DNA of 64,000 bases from Chitinibacter sp. SCUT-21 (GCA_041874755.1 CP102611.1:2790001-2854000), one strand, 5' to 3'. Counted from the stretch's first letter, positions 9,620 to 19,791 are shown. The notes: generated from the sequence alone by a model not told the origin. Program-made: numbers and translations.

Positions 9620-10141
9620 ATAGCTGCTCAGGACAAAGGCCCGCGGATCAATGGTGAGATCACCGCGCGCGAAATTCGTTTACAAGGTGTGGATGGCGAT
9701 CAACTCGGTATTGTTTCGCTGAATCAAGCTCTTCAAATGGCTGAAGATGCAGATGTCGATCTCGTTGAGATTGCGCCTAATGCACAGCCACCAGTTTGCC
9801 GTTTGATGGATTTCGGCAAATTCCGTTACGAAGAGGCCAAAAAGAAGCACGCTGCCAAGCTCAAGCAAAAGCAGGTACAGGTCAAAGAAATCAAGTTGCG
9901 TCCTGGGACGGATGAAAACGACTACCAAGTTAAATTGCGTGGCGCGATCCGTTTCCTGAACGACGGCGATAAATGCAAATTCACTTTGCGTTTCCGTGGT
10001 CGTGAAATGGCCCACCAAGAAATTGGTATGGCGCAACTGAAACGCGTTGAAGCTGACTTGGCTGAATTGGCGACTGTTGAGCAATATCCAAAGCTCGAAG
10101 GCCGTCAAATGGTCATGATGCTGGCACCGAAGAAAAAATAA
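9620..10141 (+). CDS. infC: Translation initiation factor IF-3
   Basis: About 173 residues, with the IF3 N-domain ([24 protein letters not shown]), the Lys-rich linker and the C-domain ([28 protein letters not shown]). IF3 keeps 30S subunits apart and proofreads start codons. I place the start at an ATA codon (9620): GGAG at 9608-9611 lies 8 bases upstream of it, while the in-frame ATG at 9614 is only 2 bases from that site, and infC is known for non-AUG starts used in autoregulation. If the ATG is used, the protein gains two residues. Co-transcribed with thrS (48 bases apart). Confidence 0.93.
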   Translation: MAAQDKGPRINGEITAREIRLQGVDGDQLGIVSLNQALQMAEDADVDLVEIAPNAQPPVCRLMDFGKFRYEEAKKKHAAKLKQKQVQVKEIKLRPGTDENDYQVKLRGAIRFLNDGDKCKFTLRFRGREMAHQEIGMAQLKRVEADLAELATVEQYPKLEGRQMVMMLAPKKK

Positions 10142-10148
10142 CAGACTG

Positions 10149-10196
10149 ACGACTGTGTCTGTATAAGGCGCGTTGCAAGACGTTGCTAACAGTCGT
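10149..10196 (+). repeat. Inverted repeat in the infC-rpmI leader
   Basis: Within the 136-base infC-rpmI gap, ACGACTGT (10149-10156) is perfectly complementary to ACAGTCGT (10189-10196), with smaller potential pairings inside. In E. coli ribosomal protein L20 represses rpmI-rplT by binding an RNA structure in this interval; this repeat is a candidate for a comparable site, which is inference. Confidence 0.35.
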
Positions 10197-10277
10197 AACA
10201 AAAGCGTGGTGGCGGGTATTAAGTTCTAATTTATTAGACGCCTGTCGCCTGATCTAATAGCTCATCGGAGCAATGCA

Positions 10278-10475
10278 ATGCCAAAGATGAAAACCAAGAG
10301 CAGCGCGAAAAAGCGCTTCAAAGTGCTTGGCGGTGGTGGTGTTAAACGCAGCCATGCGTTCAAACGCCACATCTTGACCAAGAAAACCACTAAAACCAAG
10401 CGTCAATTGCGCGGTACCTCTATGGTCGATGCGACCAATATGGGTCACGTTCGTGCAATGTTGCCTTACGCTTAA
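10278..10475 (+). CDS. rpmI: 50S ribosomal protein L35
   Basis: 65-residue basic protein starting [16 protein letters not shown], the invariant L35 signature, followed by a Gly-rich turn and [13 protein letters not shown]. Structural protein of the large ribosomal subunit. Lies between infC and rplT in the universal order, 15 bases before rplT. Confidence 0.97.
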   Translation: MPKMKTKSSAKKRFKVLGGGGVKRSHAFKRHILTKKTTKTKRQLRGTSMVDATNMGHVRAMLPYA

Positions 10476-10490
10476 CCAAGGAGAAGAATC

Positions 10491-10850
10491 ATGCCTCGCG
10501 TTAAACGTGGTGTAACCGCTCGTGCTCGTCATAAAAAAGTTTTAGCTCTTGCTAAGGGCTATCGTGGTCGTCGTAAGAACGTCTATCGCATCGCTAAACA
10601 AGCGGTGATGAAAGCCGGTCAATACGCGTACCGTGACCGTCGTCAGAAAAAACGTCAATTCCGTCAATTGTGGATCGCGCGTATTAACGCTGCTTCACGT
10701 GAGTGCGGTCTGGCGTACAGCCGCTTCATGAACGGCCTGAAAAAGGCTGGCATCGTGGTTGACCGTAAAGTGTTGGCTGACTTGGCTGTATTTGACAAAC
10801 CAGCTTTTGCTGCTTTTGTTGAAAAAGCTAAAGCTAGTCTCGCTGCCTAA
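10491..10850 (+). CDS. rplT: 50S ribosomal protein L20
   Basis: 119-residue protein needed early in 50S assembly, with the standard sequence [29 protein letters not shown] and the globular C-domain ending in [11 protein letters not shown]. In E. coli L20 also represses its own operon. An AAGGAG ribosome site precedes the ATG. A strong terminator follows 18 bases after the stop. Confidence 0.97.
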   Translation: MPRVKRGVTARARHKKVLALAKGYRGRRKNVYRIAKQAVMKAGQYAYRDRRQKKRQFRQLWIARINAASRECGLAYSRFMNGLKKAGIVVDRKVLADLAVFDKPAFAAFVEKAKASLAA

Positions 10851-10867
10851 TCGGTTCTGCTGATGAG

Positions 10868-10892
10868 AAGGGAGGCTTAGCCTCCCTTTTTT
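10868..10892 (+). terminator. Terminator after rplT
   Basis: GGGAGGC TTA GCCTCCC (10870-10886) followed by six T. A seven-base-pair GC-rich stem with a three-base loop; ends the thrS-infC-rpmI-rplT unit and separates it from pheS. Confidence 0.9.
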
Positions 10893-10987
10893 ATTCAAAA
10901 AATCCAAGAGATTATTTCTACAAGCCAATGTTGTATCTAAATTGCGCTGTTGCTTTGCAGAAACAATTTCCCTCCACATTTATATAG

Positions 10988-11998
<1,011 letters not shown>

Positions 11999-12013
11999 GC
12001 CGAGCTGGTAAAA

Positions 12014-14368
12014 ATGAAATTTTCTGAACAGTGGTTGCGCAGCTGGGTGAATCCTGCGATCAATTCTGACGAGTTGGCTCATTTGTTGACGATGGCCGGC
12101 CTCGAAGTCGAAGAGAACGATCCTGCTGCACCTGAATTTACTGAAGTGTATGTCGCTGAAGTGCTGAGTGTGACTAAGCACCCAGATGCAGATCGCTTAA
12201 ACGTGTGTAGCGTCAATGTTGGCGAAGCTGAGCCTTTGCAAATCGTGTGTGGTGCAGCTAACGTTGCCGTTGGTATTAAAGTGCCTTGCGCGCGCGTTGG
12301 TGCGGTGTTACCGGGCGATTTTAAAATCAAGAAAGCCAAAGTACGCGGTGTTGAATCATTCGGCATGTTGTGCGCCGAGCAAGAAATTGGCTTGGCTGAA
12401 GAGTCTTCCGGCCTGTTGATTCTGCCGGCTGATGCGCCAGTCGGTATGCCGATTCGTGAGTATTTGAATCTCGACGATCGCTTAATGACGTTGAAATTGA
12501 CGCCAAATCGTTGTGATTGCTTGTCAATTCGCGGTCTAGCACGCGAAGTTGCTGCGCTGACCAAAACCGAGCAACAAGTTGTTGCAACGCCTGCGGTGGC
12601 CGTTACAGCCAGCCAAACGCGTGCAGTCAACTTGCAAGCTGGTGATGCCTGCCCACGGTATGCCGGTAGAGCCATTATTGGTGTTAATCAGGCGGCCAAT
12701 ACCCCTGATTGGATGAAGCAGCGTCTTGAGCGGTGTGGTGTGCGTTCGATTTCAGCGATCGTTGACGTAACCAATTATGTCTTGCTCGAACTCGGTCAAC
12801 CAATGCACGCGTTTGATCTGGCTAAATTGCAAGGCGACATTAATGTGCGTTTTGCCAAAGCTGGCGAGAAGATCAAACTCTTGAACGAAAAAGAGTTGGA
12901 ACTGACCGACGATTTGCTGGTGATTGCTGATGACGTGAAGCCTGTCGCATTGGCCGGCATTATGGGCGGCGCAGAATCCAGCGTTGAAGCCGGTTGCACC
13001 GATATCTTCCTCGAATCAGCCTTCTTTGCGCCCAACGTGATCGCCGGTAAAGGCCGTCGCTTTGGCTTCTCGTCTGATTCAAGTCATCGTTTCGAGCGTG
13101 GTGTTGATTTCGGCTTCGTGCGCGAAGCGCTGGAGCGCGCTACAGCTTTGATTATCGAAATTTGTGGCGGTCAAGCTGGTCTAGTGACTGAGTCATTGGC
13201 AGAACTACCTGCGCGTAAACCTGTCGCTTTGCGCGTATCTCGCGTTGCTAAAGTGCTGGGTATCAGTTTGCCTGCGTCTGAAATCGTCGCTTTGTTGCAA
13301 GGTCTGGGTCTGAATAGTGAGCTGGCTGGCGACGTGATTACTGTAACGCCACCGTCGTACCGCTTTGATATCGAGATCGAAGAAGACTTGATCGAAGAAG
13401 TGGCGCGCGTTTTTGGTTACGACAATATTCCAGTGCAAGCGTCGAACGCCCGCATGGCAATGTTGCCGCAACAGGGTAATTTGCGTAGCAAAAATGTGCT
13501 CAAGCAAATTATTGCTGGTCGTGATTACCAAGAAGCGATTTCTTATGCCTTCGTTGAAGCGCAATGGGAAGCCGACTTTGCCAATAATACCGCGCCAATC
13601 AAGCTGATTAACCCGATTGCCAGCCAAATGAGCGTGATGCGCTCAACGCTGCTTGGTGGTTTAATTTCTGCATTGCAACACAATCAAAACCGCAAACAAG
13701 ACCGCGTTCGTCTGTTTGAAGTGGCGCGCGTGTTTAATGGCTTGAATGCCGAGCAACAACCTGAGAAAATCGCCGCCCTCGCTTGGGGTGGTCGTGTGGC
13801 TGAACAATGGGGCGCAGGCAAGGAACGCGTTGACTTCTTTGATGTCAAAGCCGACGTCGAAGCTTTGCTGGCGCCACGCGTGGCTGAATTCCGCCGTGCT
13901 AGCCATCCTGCGCTGCACCCAGGCCGTAGCGCTGAAGTGGTGCTCGATGGTCAAGTGATTGGTGTACTGGGCGAGTTGCACCCACAGTGGGTACAAAAAT
14001 ACAGCCTGCAAAATGCACCGGTGGTTTTTGAGCTGGATGTCGCGGCACTAACGCAGGTTGAGAAATTGACTGCTGGTGCAGTATCGAAATTCCAAGCTGT
14101 ACGCCGTGACTTGGCTTTGCTGATGGATGAGGCGGTATCGGTGGCCGAGTTGCAGCAAGCTTTTGCAAGTGCAAAACAAAGTATCGTTGCAAACATCGAG
14201 GTGTTTGACGTTTACCGTGGCAAAGGTTTGCCAGAAGGTAAAAAGAGCCTTGCATTCAAGGTGTTATTGCAAGATACTCACAAAACTTTAACAGATGAAG
14301 AAGTTGATGCTGCAATTGCAGCATTGATTAAGAAGGCAGAAACATGCGGCGCGATCTTGAGAACATAA
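12014..14368 (+). CDS. pheT: Phenylalanine-tRNA ligase beta subunit
   Basis: 784-residue subunit that binds tRNA-Phe and edits mischarged Tyr. Domains in order: N-terminal EMAP/OB-like domain (about residues 40-150, with [11 protein letters not shown] before it), the B3/B4 editing region, B5 DNA-binding-like fold, a pseudo-catalytic core and the C-terminal ferredoxin-like anticodon domain (about 690-784, [16 protein letters not shown]). The stop codon overlaps the ihfA start (TAATG), indicating translational coupling. Confidence 0.97.
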   Translation: MKFSEQWLRSWVNPAINSDELAHLLTMAGLEVEENDPAAPEFTEVYVAEVLSVTKHPDADRLNVCSVNVGEAEPLQIVCGAANVAVGIKVPCARVGAVLPGDFKIKKAKVRGVESFGMLCAEQEIGLAEESSGLLILPADAPVGMPIREYLNLDDRLMTLKLTPNRCDCLSIRGLAREVAALTKTEQQVVATPAVAVTASQTRAVNLQAGDACPRYAGRAIIGVNQAANTPDWMKQRLERCGVRSISAIVDVTNYVLLELGQPMHAFDLAKLQGDINVRFAKAGEKIKLLNEKELELTDDLLVIADDVKPVALAGIMGGAESSVEAGCTDIFLESAFFAPNVIAGKGRRFGFSSDSSHRFERGVDFGFVREALERATALIIEICGGQAGLVTESLAELPARKPVALRVSRVAKVLGISLPASEIVALLQGLGLNSELAGDVITVTPPSYRFDIEIEEDLIEEVARVFGYDNIPVQASNARMAMLPQQGNLRSKNVLKQIIAGRDYQEAISYAFVEAQWEADFANNTAPIKLINPIASQMSVMRSTLLGGLISALQHNQNRKQDRVRLFEVARVFNGLNAEQQPEKIAALAWGGRVAEQWGAGKERVDFFDVKADVEALLAPRVAEFRRASHPALHPGRSAEVVLDGQVIGVLGELHPQWVQKYSLQNAPVVFELDVAALTQVEKLTAGAVSKFQAVRRDLALLMDEAVSVAELQQAFASAKQSIVANIEVFDVYRGKGLPEGKKSLAFKVLLQDTHKTLTDEEVDAAIAALIKKAETCGAILRT

Positions 14369-14706
14369 TGCAGTACGAAGCAAGTACTTTGACCTTAACC
14401 AAGGCTGACTTAGCCGATATGTTGTTTGATAAGGTTGGGTTGAATAAGCGCGAAGCCAAAGATATGGTTGAAGCGTTTTTTGATGAAATTCGCACTGCAT
14501 TGGCAGAGGGTGATACGGTTAAATTGTCGGGTTTTGGTAATTTCCAATTGCGCGACAAACCACAACGCCCAGGCCGCAACCCTAAAACTGGTGAAGAAAT
14601 TCCTATTTCTGCGCGCCGCGTGGTGACATTCCACGCCAGCCAAAAACTAAAAGGTATGGTTGAAGTTCACTATGCAAAACTCCAGCAGCGTTATTCCAAC
14701 CAATGA
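14368..14706 (+). CDS. ihfA: Integration host factor alpha subunit
   Basis: 112-residue DNA-bending protein of the HU/IHF family. The core [30 protein letters not shown] and the DNA-inserting beta arm with [20 protein letters not shown] are clear. Partner is IhfB, encoded elsewhere. I chose the ATG at 14368, which shares a base with the pheT stop; the pheT-ihfA coupling is the same as in enteric bacteria. Its 3' end overlaps the following MerR-type gene by 35 bases. Confidence 0.95.
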   Translation: MQYEASTLTLTKADLADMLFDKVGLNKREAKDMVEAFFDEIRTALAEGDTVKLSGFGNFQLRDKPQRPGRNPKTGEEIPISARRVVTFHASQKLKGMVEVHYAKLQQRYSNQ

Positions 14707-15040
14707 GTTACCACCGATACCAGCAAAACGCTACTTCACCATCGGTGAAGTTAGCGATTTGTGCGGTGTCAAACCTCATGTTCTGCGTTACTGGGAACAA
14801 GAGTTCACCCAATTAAAGCCGGTTAAACGGCGCGGAAATCGACGCTACTATCAGCACCATGAAGTTTTATTGGTGCGTCGAATCCGCTCTTTGCTCTATG
14901 AGCAAGGCTTTACAATTAGTGGTGCGCGCAATCAATTGGGTGCGCATTTGGCTGAAATTGGTCATTTTGATTCGGGCGAAGTTAGCCTGAATGAAATTCG
15001 CCATGAGCTAGAAGACCTACTCGCTTGGCTCGAAGACTAA
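14672..15040 (+). CDS. MerR-family transcriptional regulator
   Basis: 122-residue protein with a winged helix-turn-helix of the MerR type ([25 protein letters not shown], then [30 protein letters not shown]) and a short coiled-coil tail rich in acidic residues. No Cys cluster or effector domain is seen, so a metal or drug sensor is unlikely. A MerR-type gene directly after ihfA is common in beta- and gammaproteobacteria and its target is not known. Start chosen at the ATG at 14672, inside the ihfA 3' end; a TTG at 14660 is possible. Confidence 0.85.
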   Translation: MQNSSSVIPTNELPPIPAKRYFTIGEVSDLCGVKPHVLRYWEQEFTQLKPVKRRGNRRYYQHHEVLLVRRIRSLLYEQGFTISGARNQLGAHLAEIGHFDSGEVSLNEIRHELEDLLAWLED

Positions 15041-15068
15041 GCACTTATATGGGGTGCAAGGGGTAGCG
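15041..15068 (+). repeat. Partial duplicate of tRNA-Pro
   Basis: The 28 bases directly after the MerR-type stop codon match bases 15154-15181 of the tRNA-Pro gene (anticodon arm and variable region) with three mismatches, including a 16-base exact match (ATGGGGTGCAAGGGGT). The remaining parts of a tRNA are missing. It looks like a remnant of a tandem tRNA duplication or of recombination at the tRNA. Confidence 0.75.
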
Positions 15069-15091
15069 CTGGATAAAATCAGCCTACCACC

Positions 15092-15120
15092 TTGAGGCTC
15101 TATGTAAGCTCTGATAGAAT
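15092..15120 (+). promoter_or_regulatory. Promoter of tRNA-Pro
   Basis: TTGAGG (15092-15097) and TAGAAT (15115-15120) with a 17-base spacer, ending 9 bases before the tRNA. Matches the sigma70 consensus at most positions. Confidence 0.6.
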
Positions 15121-15129
15121 GCAGTTTCT

Positions 15130-15206
15130 CGGAATATGGCGCAGCCTGGTAGCGCACTTGCATGGGGTGCAAGGGGTCGCGAGTTCGAATCCCGCTATTC
15201 CGACCA
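15130..15206 (+). tRNA. tRNA-Pro (anticodon GGG)
   Basis: 77-base tRNA with encoded CCA. Acceptor CGGAATA pairs with TATTCCG; D-arm GCGC/GCGC; anticodon stem CTTGC/GCAAG with loop ATGGGGT (anticodon GGG, reads CCC and CCU); T-arm with GTTCGAAT. It has its own promoter and terminator. Confidence 0.97.
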
Positions 15207-15213
15207 ATTAAAT

Positions 15214-15249
15214 AAATGGGTTACAGCAAGTGGTTGTAACCCATTTTTT
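15214..15249 (+). terminator. Terminator after tRNA-Pro
   Basis: AAATGGGTTACA (15214-15225) pairs with TGTAACCCATTT (15235-15246), 12 base pairs, followed by further T residues. Rho-independent terminator of the tRNA transcript. Confidence 0.85.
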
Positions 15250-15372
15250 ATTGCTGTGACTATTGAATTTCGCAATATAAATTACATGCTCGTTCAAGCT
15301 ATAGATTGCTAAAGTTCAGAATATACTGGCAAAATCAAGCTCAGTTTGGTTTCTGGGCTTGTTTGAACGTTT

Positions 15373-16257
15373 ATGTTGATTCGCGAATGGATTACCAATT
15401 CTAATTGCCAGCCTTGGCAATATCAGCAGTATATCGTTCCGAAAATCCAATTTCATTTGCATTATCATCCCGAATTTGAGCTTACTTATACGCGCAATGC
15501 CAGTGGCTTGCGTTATATCAGCGGTAAGGCTGAAGCGTTTCCGCGTTACGATTTAGTGCTAGTTGCGCCAAATCAGCCACATAGCTGGGAGGCTCCGGCC
15601 AACTCAGATGCTAGTCCACAGCGATTGCAGGTACTTTTTTTTCGCGAAAGTTGGCTTAGGCAGTTGGCTGAATCTGGCTTGCCTGAGTTGCGAGGTGTGT
15701 GCAATTGGCTAAGCCAAATCCGCCATGCCATCAAGTTTAGTGCTGGCCTAGCCGAAGAGTTAGCGCCACACTTTGATCGGCTGCATCAAAGTCGTGGTCT
15801 GGAGCGTATCGGTTTAATTATTGAGTTGCTCGCCATTTTGCATAAGGCGCCAGATTCGGCAGAAATCATTCAGCGGATTGGTGGCATTTCACCGGATCAG
15901 CGGATTGAAATTGCGCTGGAATATATCTCGCAGCATTTTGCCAAGCCACTGTATTTGGCTGATGTAGCAAAGACAGTTTTGACTAGTGAAGCCAATTTAA
16001 AGCGTTTATTTACTTTGCAACTCGGTAAAAGTTTTAGCGACGTTCTGGCAGAGTTTCGAGTGATCCACGCGTGCAATTTGCTGTTGAGCAGTCAGATGAA
16101 TATCGAAAGCATCGCGAATCAAAGTGGCTTTCCAAGTCTGAGCAATTTTCACCGGATTTTTCAATCTTATACCCGACTAACACCACACGCTTATCGCAAA
16201 CAACGCCAAGGCATTCATGCTGAACTTGCCCTTAGCGTCGATTTGCCGCAGACGTAG
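15373..16257 (+). CDS. AraC-family transcriptional regulator
   Basis: 294 residues. The N-terminal half resembles a cupin-type ligand domain (FHLHYHPEFELTYTRNASGLRYISG, PQRLQVLFF), as in sugar-responsive AraC regulators; the C-terminal 100 residues hold two helix-turn-helix units (YLADVAKTVLTSEANLKRLF and ESIANQSGFPSLSNFHRIFQSYTRLTPHAYRK). It is convergent with a carbohydrate ABC importer ending 29 bases away and probably controls it, acting at the direct repeats at 19905-19941. A TATACT -10 box lies upstream (15322-15327) but no good -35 was found. Confidence 0.88.
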   Translation: MLIREWITNSNCQPWQYQQYIVPKIQFHLHYHPEFELTYTRNASGLRYISGKAEAFPRYDLVLVAPNQPHSWEAPANSDASPQRLQVLFFRESWLRQLAESGLPELRGVCNWLSQIRHAIKFSAGLAEELAPHFDRLHQSRGLERIGLIIELLAILHKAPDSAEIIQRIGGISPDQRIEIALEYISQHFAKPLYLADVAKTVLTSEANLKRLFTLQLGKSFSDVLAEFRVIHACNLLLSSQMNIESIANQSGFPSLSNFHRIFQSYTRLTPHAYRKQRQGIHAELALSVDLPQT

Positions 16258-16286
16258 GACCCAATCTCGAAATCGAGCCCCCGCAA

Positions 16287-17513
16287 TCATTTCACTGCAC
16301 CATCCATGCCAGAGATAAAGAAACGCTGCGTAAAGGCAAAGAACACCAGCACAGGCAATACTGTTAACACAATCGCGGCCATCAATAGATTATCCGATGT
16401 TGCAAAAGGCCCAGTTAAATCATTAAACACCCCAACGGCGACGGGCAGTTTTTCTTTAGTATTGATGACAATCGATGGCCACAAATAATCATTCCATGCG
16501 CTTACCAGCGTAAAAATACTCAAGGCCGCAATCGCGGGGGCGGTAACGGGGACCATTACCAGCCACAAAATCTGCATTTCGCTCGCGCCATCAACGCGTG
16601 CCGCATCGATTAAATCTTGCGGAATCGCTTCAAAAGCCTGTTTCATTAAAAAGATGCCAAAGGCGGTGGCAAAGTTAGGCACGACGGCGGCAAAGTGGCT
16701 ATCCAAACCCACCCAGTTCGACCAACTGGCGGGGCTTTGGTTTGAGCCAAAGAGGCTATGTGCAAACGGGCCCCAGCTAGCTTGAACCGAATGCCAAAAT
16801 TCATTGTTTGGTGATGTAGGATCAAAACAAAGCGTTTTGCCTAGCATAAAAAGCTGAGCCAAAAATGCAATTGCCCCAAGGGCAAGCATCAGATTGCCCT
16901 TCGCTCTATTGGTGTACAGCGCCAAAATGGCGAGCAGCACTGCTGCGCCAAAAATGGCAAGACAGCTCCACACAAACCAATCTCCACCATAGAGTAGATG
17001 CTGAAATGTATTGGCCAAATCACCCATTTTCTTAATGATGATAAAATTCGGTACGATGCCTACTTCGGATGGCAGCATCATCGTGGTGACAATCGCGATA
17101 AAAATAAACTGCCGCCCCGGAAATTCCATCCGTGCCAACGGATAGGCCGCCAATACCGAAACGGTGAGTACGCCGACAATGCTCATCACCGACATAATCA
17201 ATGAGTTTTTCAGATAGATCAGAAAAGGCATTTCTTCAAAAACGCGGCTAAACCAATCTAGGCTAATGCCGATGTAAAGCCCTTCCTTGCTCGATTCAAA
17301 TAGACAATAGCTCAAGGTATTGCTACAACTGGCTGCGTCTTGATGCGGAAAAAAACCATCGGGAAAGAAATACGCGACAGATGCATCACTCGATAAGCCA
17401 AACGCAATGGCCCACACAAATGGAAATGCGGTAAAGCCCACCATCAGCAATAGGGCTGAGTAATGCCAGAAATAGGCCGCTGTTTGCTTGATCCGTTTTT
17501 TCGGTAATTGCAT
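16287..17513 (-). CDS. Carbohydrate ABC transporter permease (MalG-type) with an insertion
   Basis: 408-residue inner-membrane permease of the binding-protein-dependent sugar importers; relatives have about 270-300 residues. The normal core is present: TM2-TM3 (LKNSLIMSVMSIVGVLTVSV to MMLPSEVGIVPNF), TM4 (VVPNFATAFGIFLMKQAF), the EAA loop (EAIPQDLIDAARVDGAS, residues 295-311) and the C-terminal SGMDGAVK. Between TM3 and TM4, residues about 170-268 are extra and contain two added hydrophobic helices (about 180-200 and 208-226). Last gene of the three-gene unit; 9 bases after the other permease. Confidence 0.9.
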   Translation of the reverse strand: MQLPKKRIKQTAAYFWHYSALLLMVGFTAFPFVWAIAFGLSSDASVAYFFPDGFFPHQDAASCSNTLSYCLFESSKEGLYIGISLDWFSRVFEEMPFLIYLKNSLIMSVMSIVGVLTVSVLAAYPLARMEFPGRQFIFIAIVTTMMLPSEVGIVPNFIIIKKMGDLANTFQHLLYGGDWFVWSCLAIFGAAVLLAILALYTNRAKGNLMLALGAIAFLAQLFMLGKTLCFDPTSPNNEFWHSVQASWGPFAHSLFGSNQSPASWSNWVGLDSHFAAVVPNFATAFGIFLMKQAFEAIPQDLIDAARVDGASEMQILWLVMVPVTAPAIAALSIFTLVSAWNDYLWPSIVINTKEKLPVAVGVFNDLTGPFATSDNLLMAAIVLTVLPVLVFFAFTQRFFISGMDGAVK

Positions 17514-17522
17514 GGCCTTGTC

Positions 17523-18410
17523 CTAGTCTTTTTCTTTGAATAATCTAAATTGCGCAATCGCTAGCAATACGCAGAATAAGGTAATGACCAAACCTGCGGC
17601 CGCAGAGCGGCCAAATACAAAATTCTTAAATGCTTGATCGTAAACGTAGTACAGCGCGGTATAGGTATCGGCCTGGCCTTTGGATAGCACGATTACCTCT
17701 TGAAAAGCCTTCAACGCCGCAATGGTAGAGAGCAAAGTGCAGAGCAAAATGGTCGGCTTAACCATCGGCACGGTGATTTTCCAAAAACGCTCCCAAGCAT
17801 TCGCCCCATCCAGTTCCGCCGCTTCTTCAATTTCACGCGGAATCGCTTGAAGCCCCGCTAAATACAGCACCATGTAATAACCCACGCCTTTCCAGCACGT
17901 GAAGGCCATCGTTGAATACAGCGCGATATCTGGATTGCCCAGCCAGTCGATTTCGATTAATTCATCAGCTTTCAGTAGCCAAGTGTTATGGCCTATCCAA
18001 GTTAAAAAGCCGTTTAGCATCCCATCGTATTTGTAAACGAAGGCCCAAACGACGCCGGCGATAGAAATGGCCGTAATGACCGGGATATAAATCGTGGCGC
18101 GAAAAATCGTCATTCCAAATAGTTTATTGTTCACCAGCTTGGCGGTGACCAAGGCCATGATTTGAACAATGGGGACGATCAGCAGATAGATCAGAGAGTT
18201 TTTCAGCGCGCTATGAAACAACTCTTCTTCGTAGATGTAGGCAAAATTCTCTAAGCCTATCCATTTGGCGCTGCCATCAGAAATATTGTAATCATGAAAG
18301 GCGAGATAGGTATTAAAGCCCACCGGCAGAAAAGTAAACAGCGCCAGCAAAATCAAGGCTGGTCCTAAAAACAGGTACGCTACCAATATGTAGGTGTGTC
18401 TGGGTTTCAT
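17523..18410 (-). CDS. Carbohydrate ABC transporter permease (MalF/UgpA-type)
   Basis: 295-residue membrane protein with six predicted helices and the EAA loop (REIEEAAELDGANAWERFWKITVPMVKP) that docks on the ATPase. Typical start region ILVAYLFLGPALILLALFTFLP. I chose the ATG at 18410, which follows an AGG site by 6-7 bases; a TTG at 18425 is in frame. Forms a heterodimer with the neighbouring MalG-type permease. No ATPase gene is nearby, so a shared MsmK/UgpC-type ATPase encoded elsewhere is presumably used. Confidence 0.92.
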   Translation of the reverse strand: MKPRHTYILVAYLFLGPALILLALFTFLPVGFNTYLAFHDYNISDGSAKWIGLENFAYIYEEELFHSALKNSLIYLLIVPIVQIMALVTAKLVNNKLFGMTIFRATIYIPVITAISIAGVVWAFVYKYDGMLNGFLTWIGHNTWLLKADELIEIDWLGNPDIALYSTMAFTCWKGVGYYMVLYLAGLQAIPREIEEAAELDGANAWERFWKITVPMVKPTILLCTLLSTIAALKAFQEVIVLSKGQADTYTALYYVYDQAFKNFVFGRSAAAGLVITLFCVLLAIAQFRLFKEKD

Positions 18411-18483
18411 AAAATACCTGTTCAAACTGGGTATTAATTCAGAAGGTGCATCTTGGCTGCAGCTGCGCTAGATCAATAGAGAA

Positions 18484-18515
18484 AGCGCAGGTGCCTCGCA
18501 TGAAGCACCTGCGCT
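18484..18515 (-). repeat. Intercistronic hairpin after the binding-protein gene
   Basis: AGCGCAGGTGC (18484-18494) is perfectly complementary to GCACCTGCGCT (18505-18515): an 11-bp stem with a 10-base loop, located 8 bases past the binding-protein stop. There is no proper T-tract in the direction of transcription, so it more likely protects the upstream mRNA and lowers expression of the permeases than ends transcription. Confidence 0.7.
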
Positions 18516-18522
18516 GAGGCGA

Positions 18523-19791
18523 TTATTTTTTCGCCATTCTGCGGTTCCAATCGTTGGCCGCGTCTTCCAGTGCTTTGCTCGTTGGTTTACGGCCTTCGAT
18601 CGCCATTTGCATCTGATCGTTAAAGATCTTCATCATCGTGGCTTCATCGGGCAGTGCATTCGGCGGCAGCATCGGTGTGCGTGCGTATTTCATCGACTGC
18701 GCTGCAGCCGCGCGAGCGCGCTCGATGGGCTCCTTGCTGTTCTTACCAGCCATGAAATACGGGTCTTCGGTTGCTTTTTTCGATGACGGCAGCATGGTTT
18801 CGGTAAAGCGGGCAATCGCTAATTGCTGCTCATCGCTGGTTAGGAATAAGCCCAACTTGGTCGCAGCTTCGGTGTTGGGGTAGCCTTTCGGAATCACATA
18901 GCTCATCAACCATGCACCCAAAGCCATTTTGCCCTCAGCCACAGGGAAAGGCATGATGTCGGTTTTGTTGTACATCGCCTTATTATCCACTTCGACGCGT
19001 TTCAGTGCCGTTGACGAAGTGGTCATCATCGCCAACTTGCCCGAAGAGTAGGCTGCCACTTCTTGCTCGTATTCCAAGCGGAAGCTGTCTTTGGGTACTA
19101 CGCCTGACTTATACAAATCGGCGAAAAGATCGACGACTTTGGCGTGCTCTGGCGTATTAAATGCAGCCTTACCGTTTTGCACGACGGGTAGGCCAAGGTA
19201 CATAAACCAGCGCGCCATGCCGCCGTCACCGCTCTTGGTGGCCAGCTTCGGCGAGAACGCTGCTACGCCAGTTTTTTGCTTGATTTGACGTGCTTGCGCG
19301 ATAAATTCATTAAAGTTAGTAGGCTGTGCGTTAATGCCGGTCTTGTTGTACAAGTCTTTGTTGTAGGCAATGACCGACACCGAGTTATAAAACGGGAAGC
19401 CATACACTTTGCCATTCACCGTCAAATCATCGAGCGCAACGGGTAAATAAACATTGCGGCTTGCGCCATTGCTTAATCCATCTAGCGCTTGCAAATGGCC
19501 TTTGCGGGCAAATTCATGCGTCCACGGCACATTAAAATTCACCAGGGCCGGTGCTTTGCCCGCGGCCATCGCGGTGATGAGTTTAGGCTGGATTTGATCC
19601 CAGTTCATGTCCACCCATTTCGCTTCCAGAGTCGGATTGGCTGCGTTGAATTTTTTAACTGCGTCTTGGAAGTAAGGGGCAAATGGGGATAAATTGAAGG
19701 TCCAAAATTCCACCGTGGTTTTTTGGGCAAATGCGCTGCTGGCAAGTAAGGCTGCGGCGAGGGGTAAACAAGTTACAAAACGCGATTTCAT
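18523..19791 (-). CDS. Sugar ABC transporter substrate-binding protein
   Basis: 422-residue periplasmic protein. Signal peptide MKSRFVTCLPLAAALLASSAFA then a mature chain of the extracellular solute-binding protein family 1 (TTVEFWTFNLSPFAPYFQDAVKKFNAANP, GKVYGFPFYNSVSVIAYNKDLY). A strong GGAGG site precedes the ATG. The family binds mono- or oligosaccharides; the substrate cannot be read from sequence. First gene of the importer unit and therefore the one directly under the operator repeats. Confidence 0.92.
   Translation of the reverse strand: MKSRFVTCLPLAAALLASSAFAQKTTVEFWTFNLSPFAPYFQDAVKKFNAANPTLEAKWVDMNWDQIQPKLITAMAAGKAPALVNFNVPWTHEFARKGHLQALDGLSNGASRNVYLPVALDDLTVNGKVYGFPFYNSVSVIAYNKDLYNKTGINAQPTNFNEFIAQARQIKQKTGVAAFSPKLATKSGDGGMARWFMYLGLPVVQNGKAAFNTPEHAKVVDLFADLYKSGVVPKDSFRLEYEQEVAAYSSGKLAMMTTSSTALKRVEVDNKAMYNKTDIMPFPVAEGKMALGAWLMSYVIPKGYPNTEAATKLGLFLTSDEQQLAIARFTETMLPSSKKATEDPYFMAGKNSKEPIERARAAAAQSMKYARTPMLPPNALPDEATMMKIFNDQMQMAIEGRKPTSKALEDAANDWNRRMAKK

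Noticed and set aside
9680..10201. 173-codon minus-strand frame opposite infC
   Set aside because: Shadow of infC; no recognisable protein and no promoter.
10928..10987. Nineteen-codon open frame before pheS, considered as a Phe leader peptide
   Set aside because: It has only two Phe codons, no clustered run, and no terminator or antiterminator lies between it and pheS.
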